Assembly (NCBI GenBank): GCA_002919305.1
Contig: PKFB01000038.1
Span: 1-64,000 of the forward strand
From: Actinomycetales bacterium
GTDB lineage: Bacteria > Actinomycetota > Actinomycetes > Mycobacteriales > Micromonosporaceae
Reading direction: 5' to 3'
Length of the DNA: 64,000 bases
Under the pieces are notes generated by a model. It was given only the letters and a program-made list of their open reading frames with translations, was not told where the DNA came from and searched no databases. The position numbers and the translations under genes are program-made. Below, piece by piece: positions 1-7,407 of this stretch. How positions within the stretch are numbered: the first letter of the stretch is position 1; the number at the start of each line of letters is the position of its first letter.

Positions 1-672
1 CAGCTGCAGGTGCCACCGCAGCGTCACCTGCGCCGGCGTCTTACCGTACTTAGCCCCGATCTGCGCCAACTCCGGCCGATCCAGCAGCCCACGGCCCTGC
101 CCCAGCGGGCTCCACGCCTCGGTGGCGATGCCGTGCTTGGCGTGGAACTCCCGCAGCTCGGTCTGGATGAACTCCGGGTGCAGCTCGATCTGGTTCAGCG
201 CCGGCACCGTCTCGGTCTCGTCGAACAGGCGGGTGAGGTGGTCGACGTTGAAGTTGGACACGCCGATCGCACGTGCCCGCCCCTCGGAGTAGACCCGTTC
301 CAAGGCCCGCCACGCCTCGACATAGCGGTCCAGCGGCGTCACCGGCCAGTGGATCAGGAAAAGATCGATGTAGTCCACCCCAAGACGGCGCAGGCTTTCA
401 TCGAACGTACGCAGCGCGTCGTCGTAGCCGTGGAACTCGTTCCATAGTTTGCTGGTGATGAACACCTCCTCGCGGGGCAGTCCGGATGCCCGCAACGCCT
501 GCCCCACGCCTTCCTCGTTGTGATAGGCCTGCGCGGTGTCGATACTCCGGTAGCCCACCTCCAGGGCAGTGAGCACGACTTGTTCTGTGTCTTCGGCGGG
601 CACCTGCCATACCCCAAAGCCGAGCTGAGGTATGGATACACCGTTATTGAGCGTAATATTCGGAACCGTCAT
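1..672 (-). CDS. Aldo/keto reductase, 3' end cut by the window
   Basis: NAD(P)H-dependent reductase of the AKR superfamily, close to the 2,5-diketo-D-gluconate reductase group; it would reduce small aldehydes or ketones in the cytoplasm. The 224 visible residues start MTVPNITLNNG and hold the whole catalytic tetrad: Asp45 and Tyr50 (DTAQAY), Lys75 (TSKLW) and His108 (IHWP), followed by GVSNF and LNQIELHP. About 50 C-terminal residues lie outside the window. The ATG at 672 is chosen because it gives the normal family N-terminus. It lies downstream of, and on the same strand as, the ABC exporter genes, with about 180 bp between, so it may have its own promoter. The exact substrate cannot be read from the sequence. 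Confidence 0.93.
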   Translation of the reverse strand, partial: MTVPNITLNNGVSIPQLGFGVWQVPAEDTEQVVLTALEVGYRSIDTAQAYHNEEGVGQALRASGLPREEVFITSKLWNEFHGYDDALRTFDESLRRLGVDYIDLFLIHWPVTPLDRYVEAWRALERVYSEGRARAIGVSNFNVDHLTRLFDETETVPALNQIELHPEFIQTELREFHAKHGIATEAWSPLGQGRGLLDRPELAQIGAKYGKTPAQVTLRWHLQL

Positions 673-849
673 CTTTTTCCCTTTGTCCATTCGTCAGTCG
701 TGCGCGTTGCTCCCTTATCTGCTCCCCCATCCCATCGCACAAAGCAGAACACGCCGGTAATACCCGTGACCAATGCGAAAGAACCAAAGTGACGGAGCTA
801 ACTAAATAGCGCTGTCCAGCAGGGCTGACCGCTCTAGACAACGCACTGA

Positions 850-1629
850 TCAACGCTGCAATGCGCGCCCCATTCGGTAAGCGGTCACGATAAGGCTGAC
901 CACGGCCACCGCGATCAGGTACGCCACGTGGATCAAAAGACCGAACGAAACCGCACCGGTCGTCAACCCTCGCAACAGCGTAACTCCATGATAGAGCGGA
1001 GTGGCCTGGATGAGGAGCTGCACCCATTCCGGATATGTCTCCAAGGGTGTGAATGTGGCCGAGAACATAAACATCAAGAAGGAGAGGGTCGCGACCACGT
1101 CATAGTCCTGCCAACTGCGTATGAAGGTGGTGCCGGCCATCGACAGCGCCGCAAATGTCCATCCGATCAATACGACACCGGGTAGAGCCAGGAACGCCCA
1201 CGCGGAGGGGGTCAATCCCATAAGCGCCATGAGGGCCAAAAACGCGGCACCGTAGATCCCGCCTCGCAGCAACGCCCAGGCGATCTCTCCCAGCACGATC
1301 CCCATTGGAGTGACCGGCGTGTTCAGCACCGCGTCGTAGAGCTTCATGTACTTCAGCTTGGAGTAGACGTTGAAAACGCACTCCGCCACGGCTCCGTTCA
1401 TCGCGGAGACGGCAAGCATCGCCGGCGCCACGAACACCGCGTACTCCACCACACGCCCATCGGGCAGGGTGATGTGGCCAACCAGCGCCCCCATGCCCAT
1501 CCCGAGGGAGAACAAAAAGAAAACCGGTTCGCAAAAACCAGACAAGAACGCGATCAAGCCACGGCGGTGCACCATGTAGTTGCGTTCCAGAACAGCCCCG
1601 CTACCGGTTGCGATCCGGGACACCCACAT
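850..1629 (-). CDS. ABC-2 type transporter permease (second permease)
   Basis: Integral membrane subunit of an ABC-2 (DrrB/NodJ-like) exporter, 259 residues with about six hydrophobic segments. The C-terminal half has the family pattern of a conserved polar stretch (SGTFTP-like, here SATFTPLETYPEWVQ) followed by PLYHGVTLLRG. The start lies 1 nt after the stop of the preceding permease, so the two are translated together. With the neighbouring permease and ATPase it would form a heteromeric exporter. The substrate is unknown; MarR-linked DrrAB-type pumps commonly move hydrophobic drugs or lipids, which is inference here. Confidence 0.88.
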   Translation of the reverse strand: MWVSRIATGSGAVLERNYMVHRRGLIAFLSGFCEPVFFLFSLGMGMGALVGHITLPDGRVVEYAVFVAPAMLAVSAMNGAVAECVFNVYSKLKYMKLYDAVLNTPVTPMGIVLGEIAWALLRGGIYGAAFLALMALMGLTPSAWAFLALPGVVLIGWTFAALSMAGTTFIRSWQDYDVVATLSFLMFMFSATFTPLETYPEWVQLLIQATPLYHGVTLLRGLTTGAVSFGLLIHVAYLIAVAVVSLIVTAYRMGRALQR

Positions 1630-1630
1630 C

Positions 1631-2395
1631 TCACACCACCAACCGTCGGGTCAGGACGGTCCGCGCCAGATAGAACCCGACCACGGCCCACACCAGCAGG
1701 TACGCCACGTGCAGTGGCACGAAAAGAGCAGAATCCATCCCGAGCGTCCAGACGCGCGCCAACTCCGTCCCGTGCCACAGCGGTGAAGCCCAGGCCAGCG
1801 GCTGGATCAGGGCGGGCAGCTGCTCGACCGGGAAAAACACCCCCGAGAACAGGGTCATGGGGATCACCCCGAATCGGTTGAGCACGGTGAAGGTGTCGTC
1901 GGACTTCGCGTTAGCCGCGGCCGCGTACACCGGGGTAGCGACAGCCATTCCCGTCAGGGCCCCCGCCACGATCGCCAATGGCGCCCACCCGGATTGGGGG
2001 ACGCCGAACAGCAGCATGGTCAGGAAGAACACCAGAACCGAGAACACGATCTGAAACAGAATGAAGCCCAGATGCCCCAGCACTATGTCGATCACTCGAA
2101 GCGGGCTAGCCAGCATCGGCAGGTACTGCTTGTTGAACTTGATGGCTCCGTATACCGGCCAGCTGGCCTCTCCGACAGCGGTCTGCACCGCGCTGACCGC
2201 CAGCAGACCGGGAGCGAGGTAAGCGAGGTAGCCCACGCCAGCGTAGTCGTCATCGATGTAGCCACCGACTCCGATGCCGATACCCGCCAGGTAGAAGGTC
2301 GGGACAATGAGGGTGCTGAACAGACTGGACCGCCAGGTGCGGCGGTACTGGACGAACCAGTAGTTGAGAGCGCCGAATGCGGGGTGGCTCATCAC
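1631..2395 (-). CDS. ABC-2 type transporter permease (first permease)
   Basis: Membrane subunit of the same exporter, 254 residues, related to its neighbour but distinct. It starts one base after the ATPase stop codon; both a GTG at 2395 and an ATG at 2392 are possible. Hydrophobic segments, then the family signature around FSGVFFPVEQLPALIQPLAW and SPLWHGTELAR. The tight packing ATPase-permease-permease, with 1-nt gaps, shows one transcriptional unit whose products assemble as an ABC exporter in the cytoplasmic membrane. Confidence 0.88.
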   Translation of the reverse strand: MMSHPAFGALNYWFVQYRRTWRSSLFSTLIVPTFYLAGIGIGVGGYIDDDYAGVGYLAYLAPGLLAVSAVQTAVGEASWPVYGAIKFNKQYLPMLASPLRVIDIVLGHLGFILFQIVFSVLVFFLTMLLFGVPQSGWAPLAIVAGALTGMAVATPVYAAAANAKSDDTFTVLNRFGVIPMTLFSGVFFPVEQLPALIQPLAWASPLWHGTELARVWTLGMDSALFVPLHVAYLLVWAVVGFYLARTVLTRRLVV

Positions 2396-2396
2396 G

Positions 2397-3332
2397 TCAA
2401 TCCACCAAGGTCCGGCCCGTCAGGTGCAAAAAGACGTCCTCTAACGTGCCGCGCCGAACCAGCACACTGGTCGGCGTCAGGTTTCGGTCGTGCAGTGCAG
2501 GGAGGGTGGTGTCACCGTCAGGGACATACAGCAACAACCGGTCCGGCAGTACCTCCACCCGCTCGGCGAGATCGGTCACTTTATCGGCCAACTCGGCCAG
2601 TGGAGCATCCAAACCGAAGCGCAACTCCACCACCTCGCGGGTGCAGTAGCGTTCGAGCAGTTCACGGGGTGAGCCTTCCGCGACGATCGAGCCGCCATCC
2701 ATCACCACCAGCCGATCACACAGCTGCTCAGCCTCGTCCATGTAGTGCGTGGTGAGGACCAGCGTCACGCCTCGCTGTTTGAGACGGAACAGTCGCTCCC
2801 ATACCAGGTGCCGAGCCTGCGGATCCAGTCCGGTGGTGGGTTCGTCGAGCAGCACGATCCGTGGCTCGTTGACCAAGGCTCGGGCGATCGTCAAGCGTCG
2901 CCGCATGCCACCGGAGAGCGCATCGACCTTCTCGTTGGCACGGTCGGCGAGTTGGACAAATTCCAGCAACTCGTCGGCACGGCGCCGCGCAACGGAGCGG
3001 GAAATACCGAAGTACCGCGCGTACACCAGCAGGTTCTCTCGGACGGTCAGCTCCCAGTCGAGCTGATCCTCCTGCGGGACCACACCGAGCCGGGCCCGGA
3101 TGGCCGGCCCCTCCCGATGCGCGTCCATGCCGAGGATGCGCAGGGTGCCTCCGCTGGGTGGTGACACACAGCCGATCATGCGCATCGTGGAGCTCTTGCC
3201 GGCTCCGTTGGGGCCTAGGAAGCCGAAGATTTCACCGGCACGGACATCGATGTCGATACCAGCGACCGCGACTCGGTCCTCGAACCGTTTAGTCAGGCCA
3301 CGCGCGATGATCATGGTGGCATCAGGGGACAT
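2397..3332 (-). CDS. ABC transporter ATP-binding protein, DrrA/NodI-like
   Basis: Cytoplasmic ATPase of the exporter, 311 residues, typical of the DrrA/NodI family. Walker A is GPNGAGKSS (about residues 40-48), the signature is LSGGMRRR, Walker B is IVLLDEPTTGLD and the switch histidine sits in LTTHYMDEAEQ. The last 80 residues form the usual DrrA C-terminal domain ending GTLEDVFLHLTGR. It is the first transporter gene after the marR gene (104 nt gap) and is followed by two permeases. Powers export of an unknown compound, perhaps a drug or membrane component. Confidence 0.93.
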   Translation of the reverse strand: MSPDATMIIARGLTKRFEDRVAVAGIDIDVRAGEIFGFLGPNGAGKSSTMRMIGCVSPPSGGTLRILGMDAHREGPAIRARLGVVPQEDQLDWELTVRENLLVYARYFGISRSVARRRADELLEFVQLADRANEKVDALSGGMRRRLTIARALVNEPRIVLLDEPTTGLDPQARHLVWERLFRLKQRGVTLVLTTHYMDEAEQLCDRLVVMDGGSIVAEGSPRELLERYCTREVVELRFGLDAPLAELADKVTDLAERVEVLPDRLLLYVPDGDTTLPALHDRNLTPTSVLVRRGTLEDVFLHLTGRTLVD

Positions 3333-3435
3333 GGCACCGGACCTTAGAGATCACGTCGATCCTGACAAACGATTTCCCACTCGTGACGCCCCTGCAGCAC
3401 CCCTTGTGGACTGGCTACGCCGATCCCCGCTCCGC

Positions 3436-3921
3436 TCACTCTCCGGCCAGAGACGCTACCCGTTGCTGCGGCTGGACGTGCTGAATGTATTCGGCCACCT
3501 CCGCCAGCTCCGGATCCTGGCGGGCCGCATCGAGAACCTCATGGAGAACCCGCAGGTAGGTCTCGCGCGCCAGCTGAACGATCCGGCGTCCATGTTCGGT
3601 GATCTGGGTGTACACCCCTCGTCGATCCGACTCGCACAGGTAACGCTCGGTCAGGCCCGCACGCTCCAGGCGCGCCACCAGGCGACTCACTGAGCTGTTG
3701 TTCAGGGGGATGAACTCAGCCAGAACCTGCTGGCGGAGGTGACCGTCACGATCGGAGTACACCAGAGCCGCCAGCGCCATGTACTCGGACACCGACAGCC
3801 CGTACTGCTCCCGCAACGCCCGTTCAGCGACCTCATTGACCCTGCCCTCCAGGCGCCGCAGAGCCTGCCAGCGTTGCTCGACCTTTGTCGGTAGTTCCAT
3901 CCGCGGTCGTGGTTCGGCCAT
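3436..3921 (-). CDS. MarR family transcriptional regulator
   Basis: Winged-helix regulator of the MarR family, 161 residues. The ATG at 3921 is preferred over an upstream ATG because AGGAGGT stands six bases before it. The recognition region reads LNNSSVSRLVARLERAGLTERY followed by a wing with the family DRRG (SDRRGVYTQIT). It is the first gene of the leftward unit containing the ABC exporter, so it probably represses that unit and responds to an exported compound. It is divergent from the epimerase at 4156; the palindrome at 4110-4127 in the shared interval is a possible operator. Confidence 0.92.
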   Translation of the reverse strand: MAEPRPRMELPTKVEQRWQALRRLEGRVNEVAERALREQYGLSVSEYMALAALVYSDRDGHLRQQVLAEFIPLNNSSVSRLVARLERAGLTERYLCESDRRGVYTQITEHGRRIVQLARETYLRVLHEVLDAARQDPELAEVAEYIQHVQPQQRVASLAGE

Positions 3922-4083
3922 ACCGCCACCTCCTCGTGCCACCGGTCATCGCCCAGGTCACCTCATATCACCGCCCACATCTCACCGCCCACCACAGACC
4001 TAGTTGCTCATCGCCGTCTCCAGGCTCGCAGCGTTATGTGTCCGGTACGCACCGCTTACCGCGGGCACCGTGACACCGCCACC

Positions 4084-4127
4084 TTGACACCAGGTACCCG
4101 CATCAGCAATATCTGCATATGCAGATA
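4084..4127 (+). promoter_or_regulatory. Promoter with overlapping 18-bp palindromic operator
   Basis: TTGACA at 4084-4089 and CAATAT at 4107-4112, 17 bp apart, make a good housekeeping-type promoter for the epimerase gene. A perfect palindrome, TATCTGCATATGCAGATA (4110-4127), covers the end of the -10 box and the expected start point, and a further half-site TATGCAGA follows at 4133-4140. A protein bound here would block initiation. The adjacent divergent MarR protein is the obvious candidate. Confidence 0.6.
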
Positions 4128-4155
4128 CTGTTTATGCAGAGATCTTGGGAGTGTC

Positions 4156-5061
4156 ATGCGCATCTTCCTCACCGGTGCCACAGGCTTCATCGGCGGCTCC
4201 GTAGCTAACCGGCTTCTGCAGGCGGGGCACCAGGTACGGGGCCTGACCCGCTCCCGTACCTCAGCCGAGGCGCTCGCCGCCCTCGGCGTGGAGCCCGTCC
4301 TTGGTTCCCTCGACGACGCTGACCTACTCACCCGCGAAGCGCGCGACGCCGACGCGGTGATCAACACCGCGGACAGCGACCACGCCGGATCTGCCGCCAC
4401 TTTGGTGGCCGCTCTTGCCGGCTCCGGCAAACCGCTGCTGCACACCAGCGGATCGAGCATCGTCAGCGACGACGCTGAAGGCGCCGCCTCGGATCAGGTC
4501 TTCACCGAAGCCGACATCGCCACCGGGTGGCAACCGATCCCTGCTAAAGCGGCCCGGGTCGCCATCGACCGCACCGTCCTCGACGCCGCGCACCAAGGGG
4601 TGCGGTCGGTCGTGATATGCCCCTCACTGATCTACGGCTATGGCCGCGGCCTCGGACGCGACAGCATCCAGATCCCCCTCATCGTGGAGGAGGCTCGCTC
4701 CAGTGGTGTGGTCCACTACATCGGCCCCGGCCGCAACATCTGGTCCACTGTCCACATTGATGACACCGTCGACCTCTACCTCCGCGCACTCGCCAACGCT
4801 CCGGCCGGCGCCTTCTACTTCGTGGAGAACGGGGAGGCCTCCCTGAGCGACATGGCTCACGCGATCGCTGATGCGTTGGGGTTGGGTACGCCCCAGTCAT
4901 GGGATATCGACTCAGCCGCCGCCTGGTGGGGAGCCGGACCCGCCCGACACGCCCTCGCCTCCAACAGCCGGGTCCGCGCCGTTCGCGCCCGCGAAGAACT
5001 CGGATGGCGCCCGCAGCACGACTCAGTTCTTGCCTGGATCCGCGCCGAGCTCAAGGCATGA
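4156..5061 (+). CDS. NAD(P)-dependent epimerase/dehydratase, SDR family
   Basis: Extended or atypical short-chain dehydrogenase, 301 residues. The N-terminal Rossmann motif is GATGFIGG (residues 7-14), followed by a NmrA-like fold with substrate-binding segments near SLIYGYGRG and WSTVHIDDTVDLYLRAL. The usual YxxxK is not obvious, which is common in atypical SDRs. The start at 4156 puts the beta-strand MRIFLTG at the N-terminus; a longer frame upstream would run through the promoter and palindrome. Probably a sugar-nucleotide or NAD(P)H-dependent oxidoreductase; the substrate is unknown. Probably controlled through the palindrome upstream. Confidence 0.9.
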   Translation: MRIFLTGATGFIGGSVANRLLQAGHQVRGLTRSRTSAEALAALGVEPVLGSLDDADLLTREARDADAVINTADSDHAGSAATLVAALAGSGKPLLHTSGSSIVSDDAEGAASDQVFTEADIATGWQPIPAKAARVAIDRTVLDAAHQGVRSVVICPSLIYGYGRGLGRDSIQIPLIVEEARSSGVVHYIGPGRNIWSTVHIDDTVDLYLRALANAPAGAFYFVENGEASLSDMAHAIADALGLGTPQSWDIDSAAAWWGAGPARHALASNSRVRAVRAREELGWRPQHDSVLAWIRAELKA

Positions 5062-5207
5062 GTCTTAAGGCATGAATCTTCCGGTCACACCAGCCTCCCG
5101 CCGTCGCATGGAGCCGCGCATCTGCCTGGCCCATCAGGGTGAGGAATTCGGCAAAGCGTCGGGGAGACGACTGGCAGCGCCGCACGGAGCAAACTAGCGT
5201 CCAGGGC

Positions 5208-5720
5208 GTGGAACAGATCTTGCAGGGCGCCTTGGTCCGGCTACGCCCCGCCACCTCCGACGACATCCCCGCCTTGGTTGCCATCCGACGTACACCCGAG
5301 GTGTACGCCTGGTGGGGCGGTACCGACATCGCCGCCTCGGTCGCCAGCGACCTCCAAGACCCTGCTCTCCACATATTGGTGATCGAGTGGGAGAACCGGG
5401 TAGTCGGACTGATCCAGTGGTATGAGGAGACCGACCCGGACTACCGACACGCAGGCATCGACATCTTTCTCGATCCTGCCGTTCACAGGCGCGGTCTTGG
5501 CACCGACGCGATCCGGACCCTGGCACGACATCTATTCGTCGACCATGGTCATCACCGGCTCATCATCGATCCGGCGGTCGCCAACACCGCCGCCATCGAC
5601 TGCTACCGCAAGATCGGATTTCAGCCAGTGGGAGTCATGCGGCGGTACGAGCGCGGTCCAGATGGAACCTGGCATGACAACCTGCTGATGGACCTCCTCG
5701 CCGAGGAGTTTGTCTCCTGA
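5208..5720 (+). CDS. GNAT acetyltransferase, AAC(6')-like
   Basis: GCN5-related N-acetyltransferase of 170 residues, resembling the group usually annotated as aminoglycoside 6'-N-acetyltransferase. Family landmarks: RLRPATSDDIPAL at the start, HAGIDIFLDP, the acetyl-CoA pyrophosphate loop HRRGLGTDAI (R/Q-x-x-G-x-G/A), and NTAAIDCYRKIGFQPVG near the end. GTG at 5208 is chosen because the domain begins a few residues later; a longer in-frame ATG at 5139 exists. It ends just before a strong bidirectional terminator shared with csbD. Resistance to aminoglycosides is possible but not proved by sequence. Confidence 0.87.
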   Translation: MEQILQGALVRLRPATSDDIPALVAIRRTPEVYAWWGGTDIAASVASDLQDPALHILVIEWENRVVGLIQWYEETDPDYRHAGIDIFLDPAVHRRGLGTDAIRTLARHLFVDHGHHRLIIDPAVANTAAIDCYRKIGFQPVGVMRRYERGPDGTWHDNLLMDLLAEEFVS

Positions 5721-5750
5721 AGCTTGCCTTCTGAGGTCTTGCCACGCATA

Positions 5751-5782
5751 GACGGGGTGCGACCGATGGGGCGCACCCCGTC
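5751..5782. terminator. Bidirectional hairpin terminator
   Basis: Perfect 11-bp stem GACGGGGTGCG / CGCACCCCGTC with a 10-nt loop, placed between the convergent acetyltransferase and csbD genes. No long T tract, so it may work as a high-GC stem typical of actinomycetes. Confidence 0.7.
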
Positions 5783-5790
5783 ATCTCGCC

Positions 5791-5964
5791 TCAAGACTTA
5801 AAGGCGTCCTTTGCCTTCTCGGCTGCTTGCTTCAGGCTAGCTTTGCCCTGGTCTTTGCGGCCTTCTTTTTCCTTCTCTTCATCGCTTGTGGCCTTGCCGG
5901 CACTTTCCTTGATCTTGCCAGTGGCCTGCTCAGCCGCGTTCTTGATCTTGTCTTGCATACTCAT
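5791..5964 (-). CDS. CsbD family stress protein
   Basis: Small 57-residue protein starting MSMQDKIKNAAEQATGKIKE, rich in Lys, Glu and Ala and free of aromatic residues apart from one Phe near the end. This matches the CsbD family (general-stress, highly soluble helical proteins of unknown mechanism) in length and in the K-x-x-A-E-x-x-x-G-K-x-K-E pattern. The frame is intact from ATG at 5964 to TGA at 5791. A promoter-like pair resembling stress sigma factor sites lies upstream, in line with sigma-B control known for csbD in Bacillus. Confidence 0.85.
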   Translation of the reverse strand: MSMQDKIKNAAEQATGKIKESAGKATSDEEKEKEGRKDQGKASLKQAAEKAKDAFKS

Positions 5965-6005
5965 GTCCCTGACCCCCCTTGTGTGTCGTCAGGTCAGGTA
6001 GTTCC

Positions 6006-6031
6006 GTACCCCGATTAGCGGCGAGGCAACC
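6006..6031 (-). promoter_or_regulatory. Candidate stress sigma (SigB/SigH-like) promoter of csbD
   Basis: Read on the minus strand: GGTTGC (6031-6026), 14 bases, GGGTAC (6011-6006). The consensus for actinobacterial SigB-like factors is near GGTTT-N14-16-GGGTAT. It stands about 40 bp before the csbD start codon. Two short boxes can occur by chance, so this is a moderate call. Confidence 0.4.
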
Positions 6032-6270
6032 GACTGCAGCACATTTCCCTGTCTCTCCCTGTCTCGATCAGGAAATATCAGCATGTTGCAGTGGAAACAC
6101 GCTCAAACTACACATCCAGCTGGTTAGTAAGGTAAGTAATATTTAAAACATTTAGATGATCTTTGCAACACTATCTTACCAGAAGAGAATAATTAGCATA
6201 TAAGTGCAGATCTTATCTCAAGACGCCTAGGACAAGACTTCTCAAGCATCCTGTTCCGATAAGCCCGTTA

Positions 6271-6319
6271 CCTAGAAAGAAAGCGGCGGACGGAGCATTT
6301 GAGCTGCTCCGTCCGCCGC
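6271..6319 (-). terminator. Rho-independent terminator of the island operon
   Basis: On the minus strand a perfect 15-bp stem (6319-6305 with 6297-6283, loop of 7) is followed by TTTCTTTCTAGG. It stands about 130 bp after the last gene of the cyclase/NTPase operon and reads in the right direction to end it. Confidence 0.85.
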
Positions 6320-6448
6320 GCCCCTGCCATCCCTTATATCTCAGGACTCATGGAGACACGTATCCGTTCCATCACAGAAGGTAGTAGGTTCGGTCCACGG
6401 TGACTACGTTGCCCCCTAACGTCCTTCGCTAAAAACCTTCAGCGGATC

Positions 6449-7369
6449 CTAGATGGAACTATCGTCAACACCCATCTTCGACAGCCGCTCTACGAGATCC
6501 TGCCGATTGCACTGTGTAAACATCTGTTCAAGCCTCTGATGAAGATAGTAGCGCTCTATCTTCTCAGCGCCCCGTAAGAAATCGTCAACCACCTGACCAG
6601 GGCTATCGGAGTTAAGCAGTTCATACTTGTCTTGCTCAGCGCCCATCGCAGCAGGAGCTCCTATTAGCTCATTACGCAAGGTCGTAAACGTGCTTGCTAC
6701 TCGAATGAGATCATCGATCGCTCCCTCCTTGTTTTGGTTATGAATGAACCACCATGCCGTGGCGCGCCGAGGATCGTTCATCAGATCGATAAAAAATGCG
6801 ATCTCATACTCACGCCCCTCATAGCGCCATCGCAGCATTCGCTCTCGTCGTTGGATGGACTCGTAATACTGGAGCGCCTCCAGATCCTTGGGATCCACAT
6901 CGACCTCGACGTACTCCGCCCAGGCTTCCACACCAGTCTGTTCGACGGGAAGGCGTGTGCAGAGGACGGTATAGAGTTCGTCGCGCAGCCGCTCCGTCTC
7001 CGTCAGTGTCCACTGGCAGCTGACCTTTTCAGCGCGTCGCGCGATTCCTGCCCGAGCGATCGCCGCTGCCTGATGGTTAGGCTTGGCCTGTCCGTTCAGG
7101 ACATATTTCACGGTTAGCTTCACCGTAAAGGGCATAGATGGATACCGGCTGGGCAGAGACAAGGTGGTGTTCGGGACGTATAGCTGTGAGCTCCATGGAG
7201 CCGCAAAGACTCCCCCGGTCACCGACGCTGTAACGTACGATGTCTGCCTGTCCTGCGGGTGACTGTACTTTCGTCGCTTGAAACACCATCGCCGCCACCA
7301 TGCATCGGCACGGTTCACAGGCCTCACCAGCTTTCTTGATGTTTTTGGGATCTCCGCATTGAAACTCAC
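6449..7369 (-). CDS. Unknown protein, third gene of the cyclase/NTPase operon; possibly SPFH-like
   Basis: 306 residues, no family recognised with certainty, no signal peptide or clear membrane segment. The middle part (about residues 50-165) runs VTASVTGGVFAAPWSS, LTVKYVLNG, then WTLTETERLRDELYTVL and WAEYVEVDVDP. That order of beta-rich segments and an amphipathic helix resembles the core of SPFH/band-7 proteins; this is only an impression. A charged helical segment (ALQYYESIQRRERMLRWRYE) follows. The GTG at 7369 has a weak ribosome site; an internal ATG at 7135 is an alternative. Its GC content is lower than most of the window. Position 38 nt after the NTPase gene, before a shared terminator, suggests a role in the same system. 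Confidence 0.6.
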   Translation of the reverse strand: MSFNAEIPKTSRKLVRPVNRADAWWRRWCFKRRKYSHPQDRQTSYVTASVTGGVFAAPWSSQLYVPNTTLSLPSRYPSMPFTVKLTVKYVLNGQAKPNHQAAAIARAGIARRAEKVSCQWTLTETERLRDELYTVLCTRLPVEQTGVEAWAEYVEVDVDPKDLEALQYYESIQRRERMLRWRYEGREYEIAFFIDLMNDPRRATAWWFIHNQNKEGAIDDLIRVASTFTTLRNELIGAPAAMGAEQDKYELLNSDSPGQVVDDFLRGAEKIERYYLHQRLEQMFTQCNRQDLVERLSKMGVDDSSI

Positions 7370-7407
7370 TTTTCACGTATCCGGAGCTTCTCAACTCATT
7401 GACGAAG

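Larger units (their letters stand above)
5965..6448. other. AT-rich intergenic region between csbD and the island
   Basis: No convincing gene. The part from about 6080 to 6260 is markedly richer in A and T than the rest of the window, with runs such as taatatttaaaac, and may mark the edge of horizontally acquired DNA. The left end holds the csbD promoter candidate and the right end the terminator of the leftward island operon. No tRNA or obvious att-type direct repeat was found. Confidence 0.6.

Noticed and set aside
5965..6448. Attachment site or tRNA at the left edge of the island
   Set aside because: Looked for a tRNA 3' end, integrase and matching direct repeats; none found in the window.
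7077..7394. Second minus-strand frame over the N-terminus of the third island gene, suggesting a frameshift
   Set aside because: The main frame gives a coherent beta-rich N-terminus (VFAAPWSS, LTVKYVLNG); the other frame lacks continuity, so no frameshift is claimed.
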